NCBI GenBank assembly: GCA_002403205.1
Contig: DHHJ01000010.1
Location: 12,896-76,895 of the forward strand
From: Anaerolineaceae bacterium UBA4775
Lineage (GTDB): Bacteria > Chloroflexota > Anaerolineae > Anaerolineales > Anaerolineaceae
Direction of reading: 5' to 3'
DNA: 64,000 nt
Made by a program: the position numbers and the translations under genes. The stretch's first letter is position 1; every line of letters begins with the position of its first letter. Below are positions 51,514 through 59,779 of the stretch, one piece after another. A model generated the notes under the pieces. It saw only the letters and a list, made by a program, of their open reading frames with translations. It did no database searches and was not told the DNA's origin.

Positions 51514-53208
51514 GTGTGCGTGGTGAATCTTCCATTTGATTTTGCATTTAATTATTGGCCGACGGTAACCGCCATATTGGTATTTATTGTCCTGGCCCTG
51601 TATAGTTTTAAGAATCGTGGTGTGCCAGAGGCACTCCCCTTCATGTATGCCTGCCTGTTTGGCATGCTATGGTCGCTTGGCTTGATTCTGGAGTATGCTG
51701 CGGTTGACCTTGAGGCCAAAATATTCTGGCACGAGTTCATGGTCATGTGGCAATTGCCATCGACAACAGCGATCACCTGCTTTATTCTGGAGTATGCCCA
51801 ACCAGGGCGCTGGTTGACCCGTCGCAATCTGGTTGTGCTTCCCATCGCTCCCTTGTTCTTGATGCTATTGAGCATCACCAATGACAGCCATCATCTCTTA
51901 TGGGAAGGTTTCCTATTCAATGAGGTTCTGGTTCCCATTCAAACCCCGTTGCTGCGGATCTTTATTGCTTACGGTTATTTATTGGGGGTTATAAACAGCA
52001 TTATTTTTGTCTGGCTGTTTATCCGGTCACCTCAGAACCGCTGGCCTGTGGTGATTATGACGATTGGTCAGCTCGCTGTGCGCTTTTTGATGTCATTGGA
52101 GTTCATATTCCAAATTCGGATTGGTATGCCTTTATCATCGGTCGGATTGGCATTGATATCATTTGTGTATGCCATCGTGATCTTCCGATACAAAATTTTA
52201 GGGCCGATTCCCCTGGCTCGTGAGGCTGTGGTTGAGCAGATCCCTATTGGCATGTTGGTGCTGGATGATCAAGAACGGGTTAACAGCATCAACCCAGCGG
52301 CTGAACGCATGCTGAATCTCTCCAGCCGGATGGCAAAAGGCCGGCCAATCTGGGATGTGATCACGGCTTTTCCACGCGAGAAGCTGGAGGCTGATGAAGA
52401 ATTCGCATTCAGCTTTGCTTTAGGCGGCAATCTCCGGAATTATCGGCTCGAAATCTTGATCTTGCGCGATTGGCGAGGTCTGACTGTTGGTAAGCTTTGT
52501 CTGCTGACGGACGTGACTGAACAGCGCAAAGCGCAGGCGAAAATCCTTGAGCAGCAGCGGGTGGTTGCGACCTTGCAAGAGCGTGACCTGCTGGCCCGCG
52601 AACTGCATGATGACCTGGCCCAAGTGCTGGCATTTATTGACACCCAGGGACAAACCATCCAGCGGCTGATCAACCGGGGAAACTATGCCAGCGTTGGCCC
52701 TTACCTCGGGCGTCTGATCACGGCTGCCTCTGAAGGTGAAATGAACCTGCGCAAATCGATTTTGGGCATGCGTTTGACCCTAAGCCCCCTGGGATTGCTG
52801 GAAATCCTGAAGCGGTTTCTCGCCCAAATGGACCAGAACTACGGCCTCCACACTGAGATCATTCTTGAGGACTCCTTTGATCACCAACCACTGGACCCCA
52901 TGGTAGAGGTTCAGCTTTTGCGCATCTTGCAGGAAGCGTTGAACAATATCAGGAAACATGCCCAGGTCGACCGGGCAGCGATCCGGTTTGGATTGCAAGA
53001 TCACAAGCTGTGCATCACGATCCAGGACGAAGGGCGGGGGTTTGTGCTCGCCAAGGATGGCCATGGCACAACCGGGCATTTCGGCCTGCAAATGATGCGC
53101 GAGCGGGCAGAGGCGGTCGGCGGGACGATCAACTGGACCTCCCAACTTGGCCGGGGGACGGAGATCAGGGTGTGCGTGCCGGTGGACCGAAAAAAGGAAC
53201 CGGAATGA
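51514..53208 (+). CDS. Sensor histidine kinase (7-helix N terminus, PAS, HisKA_3, HATPase)
   Basis: A 564-residue membrane kinase. Residues about 1-225 have seven hydrophobic helices like the histidine kinase N-terminal 7TM region. A PAS domain follows (about 240-345, IPIGMLVLDDQERVNSINPAA). The HisKA_3 helix RELHDDLAQ has H365, and the ATPase domain has EALNNIRKHAQ (N box), DEGRGF (G1) and GLQMMRERAEAVGG (G2). This is the NarX/LiaS/DesK type that pairs with LuxR-type regulators. Several GTG codons at 51514-51525 can be the start; no clear ribosome site decides. It overlaps the regulator gene by ATGA. Confidence 0.92.
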   Translation: MCVVNLPFDFAFNYWPTVTAILVFIVLALYSFKNRGVPEALPFMYACLFGMLWSLGLILEYAAVDLEAKIFWHEFMVMWQLPSTTAITCFILEYAQPGRWLTRRNLVVLPIAPLFLMLLSITNDSHHLLWEGFLFNEVLVPIQTPLLRIFIAYGYLLGVINSIIFVWLFIRSPQNRWPVVIMTIGQLAVRFLMSLEFIFQIRIGMPLSSVGLALISFVYAIVIFRYKILGPIPLAREAVVEQIPIGMLVLDDQERVNSINPAAERMLNLSSRMAKGRPIWDVITAFPREKLEADEEFAFSFALGGNLRNYRLEILILRDWRGLTVGKLCLLTDVTEQRKAQAKILEQQRVVATLQERDLLARELHDDLAQVLAFIDTQGQTIQRLINRGNYASVGPYLGRLITAASEGEMNLRKSILGMRLTLSPLGLLEILKRFLAQMDQNYGLHTEIILEDSFDHQPLDPMVEVQLLRILQEALNNIRKHAQVDRAAIRFGLQDHKLCITIQDEGRGFVLAKDGHGTTGHFGLQMMRERAEAVGGTINWTSQLGRGTEIRVCVPVDRKKEPE

Positions 53209-53894
53209 CGGGTTTAACGGAATTACGGATCATGCTGGTGGACGATCACAGCCTGTTCCTGGAGGGTTTACAAAATTTGCTGTCTTCGGAGGGCATCCCG
53301 GTGGTGGGGACAGCGCACGATGGCTACGCGGCGCTTGCACAAGCACGCCAGGTGAAACCAGACGTGATCCTGATGGATATCCATATGCCGCGCTGTGACG
53401 GCCTGGCTGCCACGCGGTTGATCAAAGCAGAGCTGCCCGAGATCAAGATTGTCATGCTGACCATGTCGGAAAACGATGAAGATTTGTTTGAGGCAGTGCG
53501 CAGCGGGGCATCAGGCTATTTGATCAAAAGTCTGGATGCAGATGATTTCTTCGATTACCTGGAGGATCTGCAGGCAGGGCATCCACCGTTTTCACCGGGT
53601 TTGGCTGAGAAGATCCTCAAAGCTTTCGCCGGGAAGGCTGGACAGCCTACGGGGGAAACAGCGAACGGTGAGGCCGACTGCCCCGAGGCTGCGCATTTGT
53701 CGCCCCGTCAGATGCAGATCCTGACGCTGGTTGCACAAGGCCAGACCTACCGTCAAATTTCAGGCACGCTGAATATTGCTGAACGCACGGTTAAGTATCA
53801 CATGGGGGAGATCCTGGAATGCTTGCATTTGCAGAGCCGCGCCCAGGTGATCGCATATGCCGCGCGGATGGGTTTTTCGCGCTCGGAGGAGTAA
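53205..53894 (+). CDS. NarL/LuxR-type response regulator
   Basis: A 229-residue DNA-binding regulator. The receiver domain has the acidic pair DD at 13-14 (MLVDDHS), the phosphorylation site D58 (ILMDIHMP), T86 (MLTMSEN) and K108 (YLIKS). The LuxR-type helix-turn-helix lies at about 160-220 (LSPRQMQILTLVAQG...IAERTVKYHMGEIL). It starts inside the stop of the kinase gene, so both are made together. The target genes are not known; the CPBP protease gene upstream is one candidate. Confidence 0.93.
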   Translation: MTGLTELRIMLVDDHSLFLEGLQNLLSSEGIPVVGTAHDGYAALAQARQVKPDVILMDIHMPRCDGLAATRLIKAELPEIKIVMLTMSENDEDLFEAVRSGASGYLIKSLDADDFFDYLEDLQAGHPPFSPGLAEKILKAFAGKAGQPTGETANGEADCPEAAHLSPRQMQILTLVAQGQTYRQISGTLNIAERTVKYHMGEILECLHLQSRAQVIAYAARMGFSRSEE

Positions 53895-54590
53895 AGGGTC
53901 AGCAGAAAATGGGGGTCAGATTGATATATGTTCAAATGCCAATGGAAAATCAGTAGTAGTGTCAGTGCTGGTGTTGTTAAGCAATCTCTCTCTTGGTGGG
54001 TTGGCGGTGAATCTGCTTTGTTTTGATGGATTGGCGATTGGCTCAGTTGATTTGATGCCCGCCAACCCACCCTACAGGCATCTGTAAGGAAGCAATCCCC
54101 ATTTTGTCATTGCGAGTGAAACGACTGGGAAGCGTCCTGTAAGCAAGCAATCTCATACCCCATTTTGTCATTGCGAGCGTAGCGAAGCAATCTCATACCC
54201 CATTTTGTCATTGCGAGCGTAGCGAAGCAATCTCCAAGCGTCCTGTAAGGAAGCAATCTCTCTCTTGGTGGGTTGGCGGTGAATCTGCTTTGTGTTGATG
54301 GGTTGGCGATTGGCTCAGTTGATTTGATGCCCGCCAACCCACCCTACAGGCATCTGTAAGGAAGCAATCCCCATTTTGTCATTGCGAGGGTAGCGAAGCA
54401 ATCTCCAAGCGTCTTGTAAGGAAGCAATCTCTCTCTTGGTGGGTTGGCGGTGAACCTGCCTTGTATTTGATGGATTGGTGACTGGCTCAGCTGTTTTGGT
54501 GCCTGCCAACCCACCCTACAGGCATCTGTAAGGAAGCAATCTCTCCTACGCCTATTCCCATCCACTATCCTCCATTCACCATTCACCATT
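53895..54590. repeat. Repeat cluster: three palindrome-ended elements plus REP-like GTCATTGCGAG units
   Basis: Three copies of an about 78-base element lie at 53995-54072, 54267-54343 and 54438-54515. Each starts GGTGGGTTGGCGG and ends with its inverse CCGCCAACCCACC (one mismatch in the third). Between and after them are units of the form GTCATTGCGAG.GTAGCGAAGC followed by AATCTC, at 54107-54230 and 54378-54405. The copies together make a loose tandem array of 171- and 272-base steps. At the right end, CATTCAC repeats (54572-54595) follow. Apparent small reading frames here come from the repeats and are not genes. Confidence 0.92.
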
Positions 54591-54698
54591 TTCCAAGTAT
54601 CAACTGTACCTTTTTTCTGTCCAGACTGTACTTTTGGGCATTCTCTAAGGAGGTATTAATCTTGTAAGCTGTATGTATTCAAAGAATCAAGGCAATGC

Positions 54699-54905
54699 AT
54701 GGCTGTTTCAAAACTTGTACTGGTCTACGGCCGATCGCTCAATCTAGCAGGCATCGCCGCTTCACTGCGGCTGGATGCAGACCTGGACGTTCGCTTGATC
54801 GACCCCCAAGACCCACTTGCAAAAACAAAACTGGCAGCCTGTGCACCCCAGACCATCTTTTACGACCTGAAGGACCTGCCAGTTGAACTTGATTTGAAAC
54901 TTTGG
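54699..54905 (+). pseudogene. N-terminal remnant of a small protein of unknown function, cut at a junction
   Basis: About 68 codons code for an alpha/beta start (KLVLVYGRSLNLAGIAASL, then DVRLIDPQDPLAKTK and IFYDLKDLPVELDLKL). This looks like the first half of a receiver-like fold without catalytic residues, a type of small hypothetical I associate with Anaerolineae (memory, not checked). At about 54905 the reading frame runs into sequence of another gene (see the next entry) and ends at 54956 in the wrong frame. A strong AAGGAGGT at 54648-54655 is followed by TTG and then a stop, so the original start may also be lost. Confidence 0.55.
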
Positions 54906-55357
54906 GTCTGTATGCCTTCGATTATGGCGATACCGCCAAAATGGCACCGATCTTGAAAATGTTCACCTTGGGGCATGACTTTGTACCGGCGCCGATCCAC
55001 GCAGGCGGGTTGCGCTACCACGGTATGGCACCGCAAATCTGTTTGCTGTATGAAGCGGGCTATGTTGAGGCGGTAGCGGTGCCGCAGCCTGAAACCTTTG
55101 AGGCGGGTGTGCTTTTCGCTCAAACCGAAGGGATCATTCCTGCGCCCGAATCGGCGCATGCCGTCCGGGTGGCGATCGATGAGGCGCTGGATGCCAAGGA
55201 AAAGGGTGAGGAACGGGTGATCCTGTTCAACCTCTCCGGGCATGGGCTGCTGGATCTCTCGGCATACGATGCATACCACCAGGGGCATTTGGACGATGAC
55301 TCCCTCGAAATCAGCCCCGTAGAGAATCGACGCCGGCTGCCAGAAGTGGCTTTGTGA
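54902..55357 (+). pseudogene. C-terminal remnant of TrpB2-type tryptophan synthase beta chain
   Basis: From about 54902 the frame matches the last third of TrpB2: LYAFDYGDTAKMAPILKM, GHDFVPAPIHAGGLRYHGMA, then TEGIIPAPESAHAVR and RVILFNLSGHGLLDLSAYDAY. The full enzyme is about 430-450 residues with the PLP lysine in the first third; only about 151 residues remain. A TGA lies just upstream in frame (54893-54898 region), and no start other than TTG 54902 is available. It has no ribosome binding site of its own. The junction with the unrelated N-terminal fragment suggests a deletion of more than 800 bases. It cannot be active. Confidence 0.85.
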
Positions 55358-55389
55358 TCCGTCTCTCAAATCGCTAATTGCTTAAAGTG

Positions 55390-55424
55390 AAATCCCCTCG
55401 GGCTGGTTTTGAGGGGATTTTGCT
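55390..55424 (+). terminator. Terminator after the trpB2 remnant
   Basis: AAATCCCCTC (55390-55399) and GAGGGGATTT (55411-55420) form a perfect 10-pair stem around the loop GGGCTGGTTTT, followed by TTGC. It is probably the old terminator of the trpB2 gene. Confidence 0.85.
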
Positions 55425-55547
55425 GACTATGGGCGAAAATTCATATTTATGAAGGGATTAAGAGTGATAAAATGGATAGGATGGTTAAAAATTTGAGGCA
55501 CCGGGCAATACTACCCCGTGCGGATGAATAGGTTTTTGGAGGAAATT

Positions 55548-56312
55548 GTGACTGTTCATTTTTATTTATCGCTGATCCCCGAAGCCTTGATCGCCTCGAT
55601 GCTTTCGCCGGAGGAATTTGGCAGCTACTACGCCATCGGCAGCAAAAAGAAATCGAGCGGTCAAGCGGTCTTCTTTGAGGTCAACCCTGAGTTTCGCAGC
55701 AAATACTTCAGGATCCAGGAAGGCCTTGCCCGCTGTGTTCCACACGATGATGGCACACCTAAAGCTTCGATCTATATCGGTGTGTACCGGGTCCTTGAAC
55801 ATGTGCCCATATCTGAACTGGGGAAGTTGTTTATCGTCACGCAGGACGGCCGCACCCTGGGTTTGGAGCACAGTGAAACACTGCCTGAAAATGGCGATGG
55901 GCTTCATCTCTATAAGGAAATCGCGCCGGTCTCGCCGATGGTCGCCAGCCGTTTGGGCCCGATCGATTTTTATGACCTGATCGTGCGGAACCCGACCTCC
56001 CTGGTAACCCTTCCGGCAGTGGTATTCACGGAACTCAGGCTGGGAGAGCTGGCAGCGAATCCAGAGTTGGGCAATGTGGGTGACCTGCCCTATGCCAACA
56101 TGGATCACCTGCGGGAAGTGCTGCTTGATCTCAAGACCAAACCTGTGGCGACAAAGATGGTCGACCGCATCAGCCCGGCGAGTTTTGCCTACCGGACGGT
56201 CAAGAACGGCTTCTTTATCGGCAACGAATCCGCCTTGCGGTATTACCCCATGCCTTCCAACGAAATCTTGCGCAGCGAACATTATCGCTGGTGGCGCTCT
56301 GCCAATATGTAG
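55548..56312 (+). CDS. Conserved-looking protein of unknown function
   Basis: A 254-residue soluble protein. It starts MTVHFYLSLIPEALIASMLSP and shows a repeated alternation of strands and helices, such as FGSYYAIGSKKKSSGQAVFFEV, FRIQEGLARCVPHDDG and SIYIGVYRVLEHVPI. No membrane helix, signal or known catalytic motif was found. GTG 55548 has GGAGG five bases before it and is preferred over ATG 55518. It lies 38 bases before hppA, in the same direction, and may share its transcript; the function stays unknown. Confidence 0.75.
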   Translation: MTVHFYLSLIPEALIASMLSPEEFGSYYAIGSKKKSSGQAVFFEVNPEFRSKYFRIQEGLARCVPHDDGTPKASIYIGVYRVLEHVPISELGKLFIVTQDGRTLGLEHSETLPENGDGLHLYKEIAPVSPMVASRLGPIDFYDLIVRNPTSLVTLPAVVFTELRLGELAANPELGNVGDLPYANMDHLREVLLDLKTKPVATKMVDRISPASFAYRTVKNGFFIGNESALRYYPMPSNEILRSEHYRWWRSANM

Positions 56313-56350
56313 GCTGATACATCGAAGACACATTTATTTTGGAGTAAACA

Positions 56351-58417
56351 ATGGAACAAATTTGGCTTTATATCGGTGTTGGGGCGAGCTTGCTTTCGAT
56401 TGGGGTCGCCCTGTATTTATTCTATTGGGTAAAACAGCAACCCCCCGGGTCTGAAAAAGCGCAGGAAGTAGCCTCCTGGATCCGCGAAGGTTCGCAAACT
56501 TACCTGAAAAGGCTTTACCTGACCCTGGCCATAGTCGCGGCGGTTTTAGGCTTCATCATCGCGATCGTGTTCAGCTTTGACCTCACAGAGGTGGCATCTG
56601 GCACGGTGAATATTTTGCCAATGAACGGCATTCAGATGGCCATTTCGTTTGTCATCGGCGCGCTGTGTTCTGCCGTTGCAGGGTATATGGGGATGGGCAT
56701 CGCTGTGGAAGCGAATGTGCGCACAGCTACAGCCGCGAACGAATCGATCAACAAAGCATTCCGGCTCTCCTTTTATGCAGGCTCTGTGATGGGGCTGGCG
56801 ATGGTCGGGTTAGCGGTGCTGGGGATGAGCGTGATCTTTTTGGTCACGGGCGATGCCGAAACGGTGCTGGGGTTCAGCTTTGGCGCTTCGGCTTTAGCGC
56901 TGCTGGCGAAAGCAGGCGGCGGAATTTACACAAAAACAGCCGATATTGCCGCAGACCTGGTGGGGAAGGTCGAGGTGGGCATCCCGGAGGATGACCCCCG
57001 CAACCCGGCCGTGGTGGCAGATAATGTCGGGGACAATGTGGGTGATGTGGCTGGCATGGGTGCCGATATCTTCGATAGCTATGTCGCTTCGGTGGTCGCG
57101 GTGATGATCCTGGGCGCTTCCTCTTCCCGGTTAGGCCCGCTGTATGTTGTGCTTCCGCTGATCATCTGCACCCTGGGCATTCTGGCTTCGTTGATCGGGA
57201 TCCAGTTTGTGCGCGTAGGTAAAAATGGCAAGCCGGGGCCGGCCTTGAATTTTGGCACCATCATCACCACCCTGATCTTCGGCGTGATGGTGACCGTTTT
57301 CGTGATCCTGAGCGATATCAACCTGGGGGTGATCTGGTCTACCCTCACAGGGTTGGTCGCGGGCGTGATCATCGGTTTCACTTCGGATTATTTCACATCA
57401 GATGAGCGCAAACCTGTTTATCAGACCGCCAAGGTCTCGGAGTCAGGTGCGGCCATCAACATCATCACCGGGTTCAGCTACGGGCTGGTGAGCATCGTGC
57501 CCTCGGTGATCGGGATTGCAGCGGCGACCTTGCTTTCCTTTTACCTGGCGCAGCTTTCCGGGTTGGAAGGGATTTACGGGATTGGGATCAGTGCGGTGGG
57601 AATGCTCTCCATCAGCGGGATGATCGTCTCTGCTGATGCCTATGGCCCAATTGTGGATAACGCCCGCGGCATTGCGGAAATGTCGGGCATGGATCACACT
57701 GTGATTGAAACCACCGATACGCTTGACGCAGCAGGCAATACAGCCAAGGCGATCACCAAGGGATTTAGCATCAGCGCGGCCGCGCTGACAGTGCTGGCGC
57801 TGTTTGCCGCCTATGCGGAGGTCATCACCGCCAGTGGGGTTGAGATCAGCATGAGCCTGCGCGACCCGATCGTTGTGGCGGGTGTGTTCCTGGGCGCGAT
57901 GACCCCGCCCCTGTTCAGCGCGCTGACCATGCTCTCTGTGACGGAGAATGCCTTCAAGATGATTGAAGAGATCCGCCGTCAATTCCGCGAGCACCCGGGC
58001 ATCCTGGCGGGCACAGAACAGCCGGATTACGCCACCTGTGTTGACCTGGCAGCCCAAGGATCGCTATCCTCACTGGTCCTGCCGGCTTTTTTGGCCGTCG
58101 GCCTGCCTTTGCTGATCGGGTTTGTGCTTGGACCCAATGCATTGGGCGGTTTCCTGGGCGGGAGCATCTTCACCGGTGTGATCTTTGCGCTGTTCATGGC
58201 CAACGCGGGCGGCTTGTGGGATAACGCCAAGAAGTTCATCGAAGCAGGCCAGTTTGGCGGCCCGGGTTCAGAAGCGCACAAGGCCGGTGTGGTCGGCGAT
58301 ACAGTCGGGGACCCCTTCAAGGATACGGCAGGGCCGTCGCTGAACACATTGATCACAGTGATGTCCCTGGTTTCTTCTTTATTTGCACCGATCATCGCTG
58401 CATTTCATCTGTTTTAG
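56351..58417 (+). CDS. hppA: Membrane-bound proton-pumping pyrophosphatase, K+-independent type
   Basis: A 688-residue enzyme with about 16 membrane helices that uses pyrophosphate hydrolysis to pump H+ across the membrane. The substrate site shows EDDPRNPAVVADNVGDNVGD and GMGADIFDSY; the second acidic site is SGMIVSADAYGPIVDNARG and near the end GDTVGDPFKDTAGPSLN. The residues that decide K+ need are K466 and T469 (GNTAKAITKG, bases 57746-57757), as in K+-independent enzymes (K/T, not A/G or A/A). ATG 56351 follows TTTTGGAG. In a fermenting cell it would save energy from biosynthetic pyrophosphate and complement the hydrogenase. Confidence 0.96.
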   Translation: MEQIWLYIGVGASLLSIGVALYLFYWVKQQPPGSEKAQEVASWIREGSQTYLKRLYLTLAIVAAVLGFIIAIVFSFDLTEVASGTVNILPMNGIQMAISFVIGALCSAVAGYMGMGIAVEANVRTATAANESINKAFRLSFYAGSVMGLAMVGLAVLGMSVIFLVTGDAETVLGFSFGASALALLAKAGGGIYTKTADIAADLVGKVEVGIPEDDPRNPAVVADNVGDNVGDVAGMGADIFDSYVASVVAVMILGASSSRLGPLYVVLPLIICTLGILASLIGIQFVRVGKNGKPGPALNFGTIITTLIFGVMVTVFVILSDINLGVIWSTLTGLVAGVIIGFTSDYFTSDERKPVYQTAKVSESGAAINIITGFSYGLVSIVPSVIGIAAATLLSFYLAQLSGLEGIYGIGISAVGMLSISGMIVSADAYGPIVDNARGIAEMSGMDHTVIETTDTLDAAGNTAKAITKGFSISAAALTVLALFAAYAEVITASGVEISMSLRDPIVVAGVFLGAMTPPLFSALTMLSVTENAFKMIEEIRRQFREHPGILAGTEQPDYATCVDLAAQGSLSSLVLPAFLAVGLPLLIGFVLGPNALGGFLGGSIFTGVIFALFMANAGGLWDNAKKFIEAGQFGGPGSEAHKAGVVGDTVGDPFKDTAGPSLNTLITVMSLVSSLFAPIIAAFHLF

Positions 58418-58616
58418 CGGAATGGTGACTGGTGAGTTGGGAATGGTGAATGGATAAGCATGGATGGTTATAAGCATCCACAAAAGGTATTTTTTCTCAA
58501 ATTGCTGCCATTGTTTGACCTAACCTGTATGAATGGTCGAGTTTGTAAAACTTGACCATTCATAATTCACTATCAGACTATTCACCAATCAACCGTTCAC
58601 CATTCACCACATAACC
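58418..58616. repeat. Intergenic CATTCAC-type heptamer repeats flanking a long palindrome
   Basis: The first 30 bases carry GGTGAATGG/GGTGACTGG units and the last 50 bases carry TTCACCA/CATTCAC units, the inverse of the first. So the two ends of this spacer are inverted to each other and enclose the palindrome at 58529-58563. Confidence 0.75.
58529..58563. repeat. Perfect-looking 16-bp palindrome after hppA
   Basis: ATGAATGGTCGAGTTT (58529-58544) pairs with AAACTTGACCATTCAT (58548-58563) over 16 positions, with one G-T, around the loop GTA. It is not followed by a T-run on either strand, so it is not an ordinary Rho-independent terminator. Confidence 0.85.
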
Positions 58617-58892
58617 ATGACCAACTCACCCACACCCCCTGATTTTGGCGGAGGTTTATCGCTGGATGAGCTGGTGGGGATGACTGCGGGGGAAATTTTC
58701 AGTGTTTTTCTGCCCAACGGCGAGGTCTTCCAGGCCGCATCCCGGGCGGCAGCGCGCATGCTGGGGGCCGGGCTGGATGCTTACATCCTGATGGAAATAT
58801 GGGCCGATGGGCACACCGTCTGGCACGGGCAATTGCACGATGACCCGGTGGTGGTGACCCCTATGGGTGAGATGATCCGTACAAAGGAATGA
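58617..58892 (+). CDS. Small hypothetical protein
   Basis: A 91-residue frame with a balanced composition and few rare codons: DELVGMTAGEIFSVFLPNG, then AAARMLGAGLDAY and WADGHTVWHGQLHDDPVVV. It could be a small PilZ- or YcgL-like beta-rich domain, but no family is recognised. No ribosome binding site is visible before ATG 58617, and repeat DNA lies immediately upstream, which weakens the case. It is followed by a convergent gene at 18 bases. Confidence 0.45.
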   Translation: MTNSPTPPDFGGGLSLDELVGMTAGEIFSVFLPNGEVFQAASRAAARMLGAGLDAYILMEIWADGHTVWHGQLHDDPVVVTPMGEMIRTKE

Positions 58893-58909
58893 TTTTCCAG
58901 CGATTGTGT

Positions 58910-59704
58910 TTAATCCAAGGCTGATTTCAGCTCGGCCCGTACATCCTCGGGGAAGGCTGGCAAGCAGTTCTTGATCAGCCGGGCTGTTTCGGGGGACGTG
59001 CTGAGGGAAAGGGTTTGCCGTAAGAAATAAGCGGTTTCATGCGGTGAGTGTTTTGCCAGGGATTCGATCAGGCGTTCCAGATCCCTGGTAAATGCGCTAT
59101 GGGGGTCACGAATGAAGGGGCTTGCCAGGCGAAAAACAGCCGGGAGGTTCGATAAGTTTGGCTGCTGTGCACCTGCTGCCAGGGCCTGGATACCAAGTGA
59201 AATCCGTTTTGGCTCAGTGTGAGAGAGCAAGGTAAGGATGAGTGATTCCCAGGCCTCTGGGAAGGCATCCTGCAACCAGCGAGTCCCTGTTGAAAGCAGG
59301 TCCGATTTGAGCACCTGGTCGAGACCCGGGGTGAGCCAGCGCTTTACCCGTTCCAGGATCGGCTGGGGGTCATCCAGCGAGAGGGCGCCGAGGATGAAGA
59401 TGGCGGTGTACTTGATTTCGTAATGCCCATCGCCCCACAATTCATCGGCGACTGCCAGGGCTGTTTCCGGGTCCGCGGAGATGTACGGCTGGAGGTCCAA
59501 TTTGAGCTGGCGCAGGACGGGGTGGGGCAGATGATACATGGGGATCAGGGGACGGGCAGCGGCTGTCTCGCCAAACCGGAGGGCATAGTTCGCATACAGG
59601 CTGAACAGGCCCTGCAGTGCCTGGTGAAATTGCACGGGTGAATCAAATTGCGCCACCAGGGCCTGGATTTGATGGCGCAGGCGGGCGAGGTTAACCGCAG
59701 TCAT
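58910..59704 (-). CDS. HEAT-repeat protein resembling DNA alkylation repair AlkD
   Basis: A 264-residue all-helical protein with about six HEAT-like pairs. ADELWGDGHYEIKYTAIFILG has the AlkC/AlkD style (LW.S..YE.r..A..lL), and DLLSTGTRWLQDAFPEAWESLI continues it. The catalytic Asp/Trp pair of true AlkD could not be fixed, so glycosylase activity is doubtful. ATG 59704 follows GAGG. It is transcribed in the same direction as proS, 75 bases downstream of it. Confidence 0.6.
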   Translation of the reverse strand: MTAVNLARLRHQIQALVAQFDSPVQFHQALQGLFSLYANYALRFGETAAARPLIPMYHLPHPVLRQLKLDLQPYISADPETALAVADELWGDGHYEIKYTAIFILGALSLDDPQPILERVKRWLTPGLDQVLKSDLLSTGTRWLQDAFPEAWESLILTLLSHTEPKRISLGIQALAAGAQQPNLSNLPAVFRLASPFIRDPHSAFTRDLERLIESLAKHSPHETAYFLRQTLSLSTSPETARLIKNCLPAFPEDVRAELKSALD

Positions 59705-59779
59705 GCGACCTCGAGATGCAGACCTCTATCGACGGGTACACACGCTTGATCATGGACGGTCCCCCCAAACTGGGCGGGA

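Noticed and set aside
54107..54589. Several small minus-strand frames (60-80 codons) with peptides such as FATLAMTKWG
   Set aside because: They are translations of the palindromic and REP-like repeats, have no ribosome binding sites and overlap one another.
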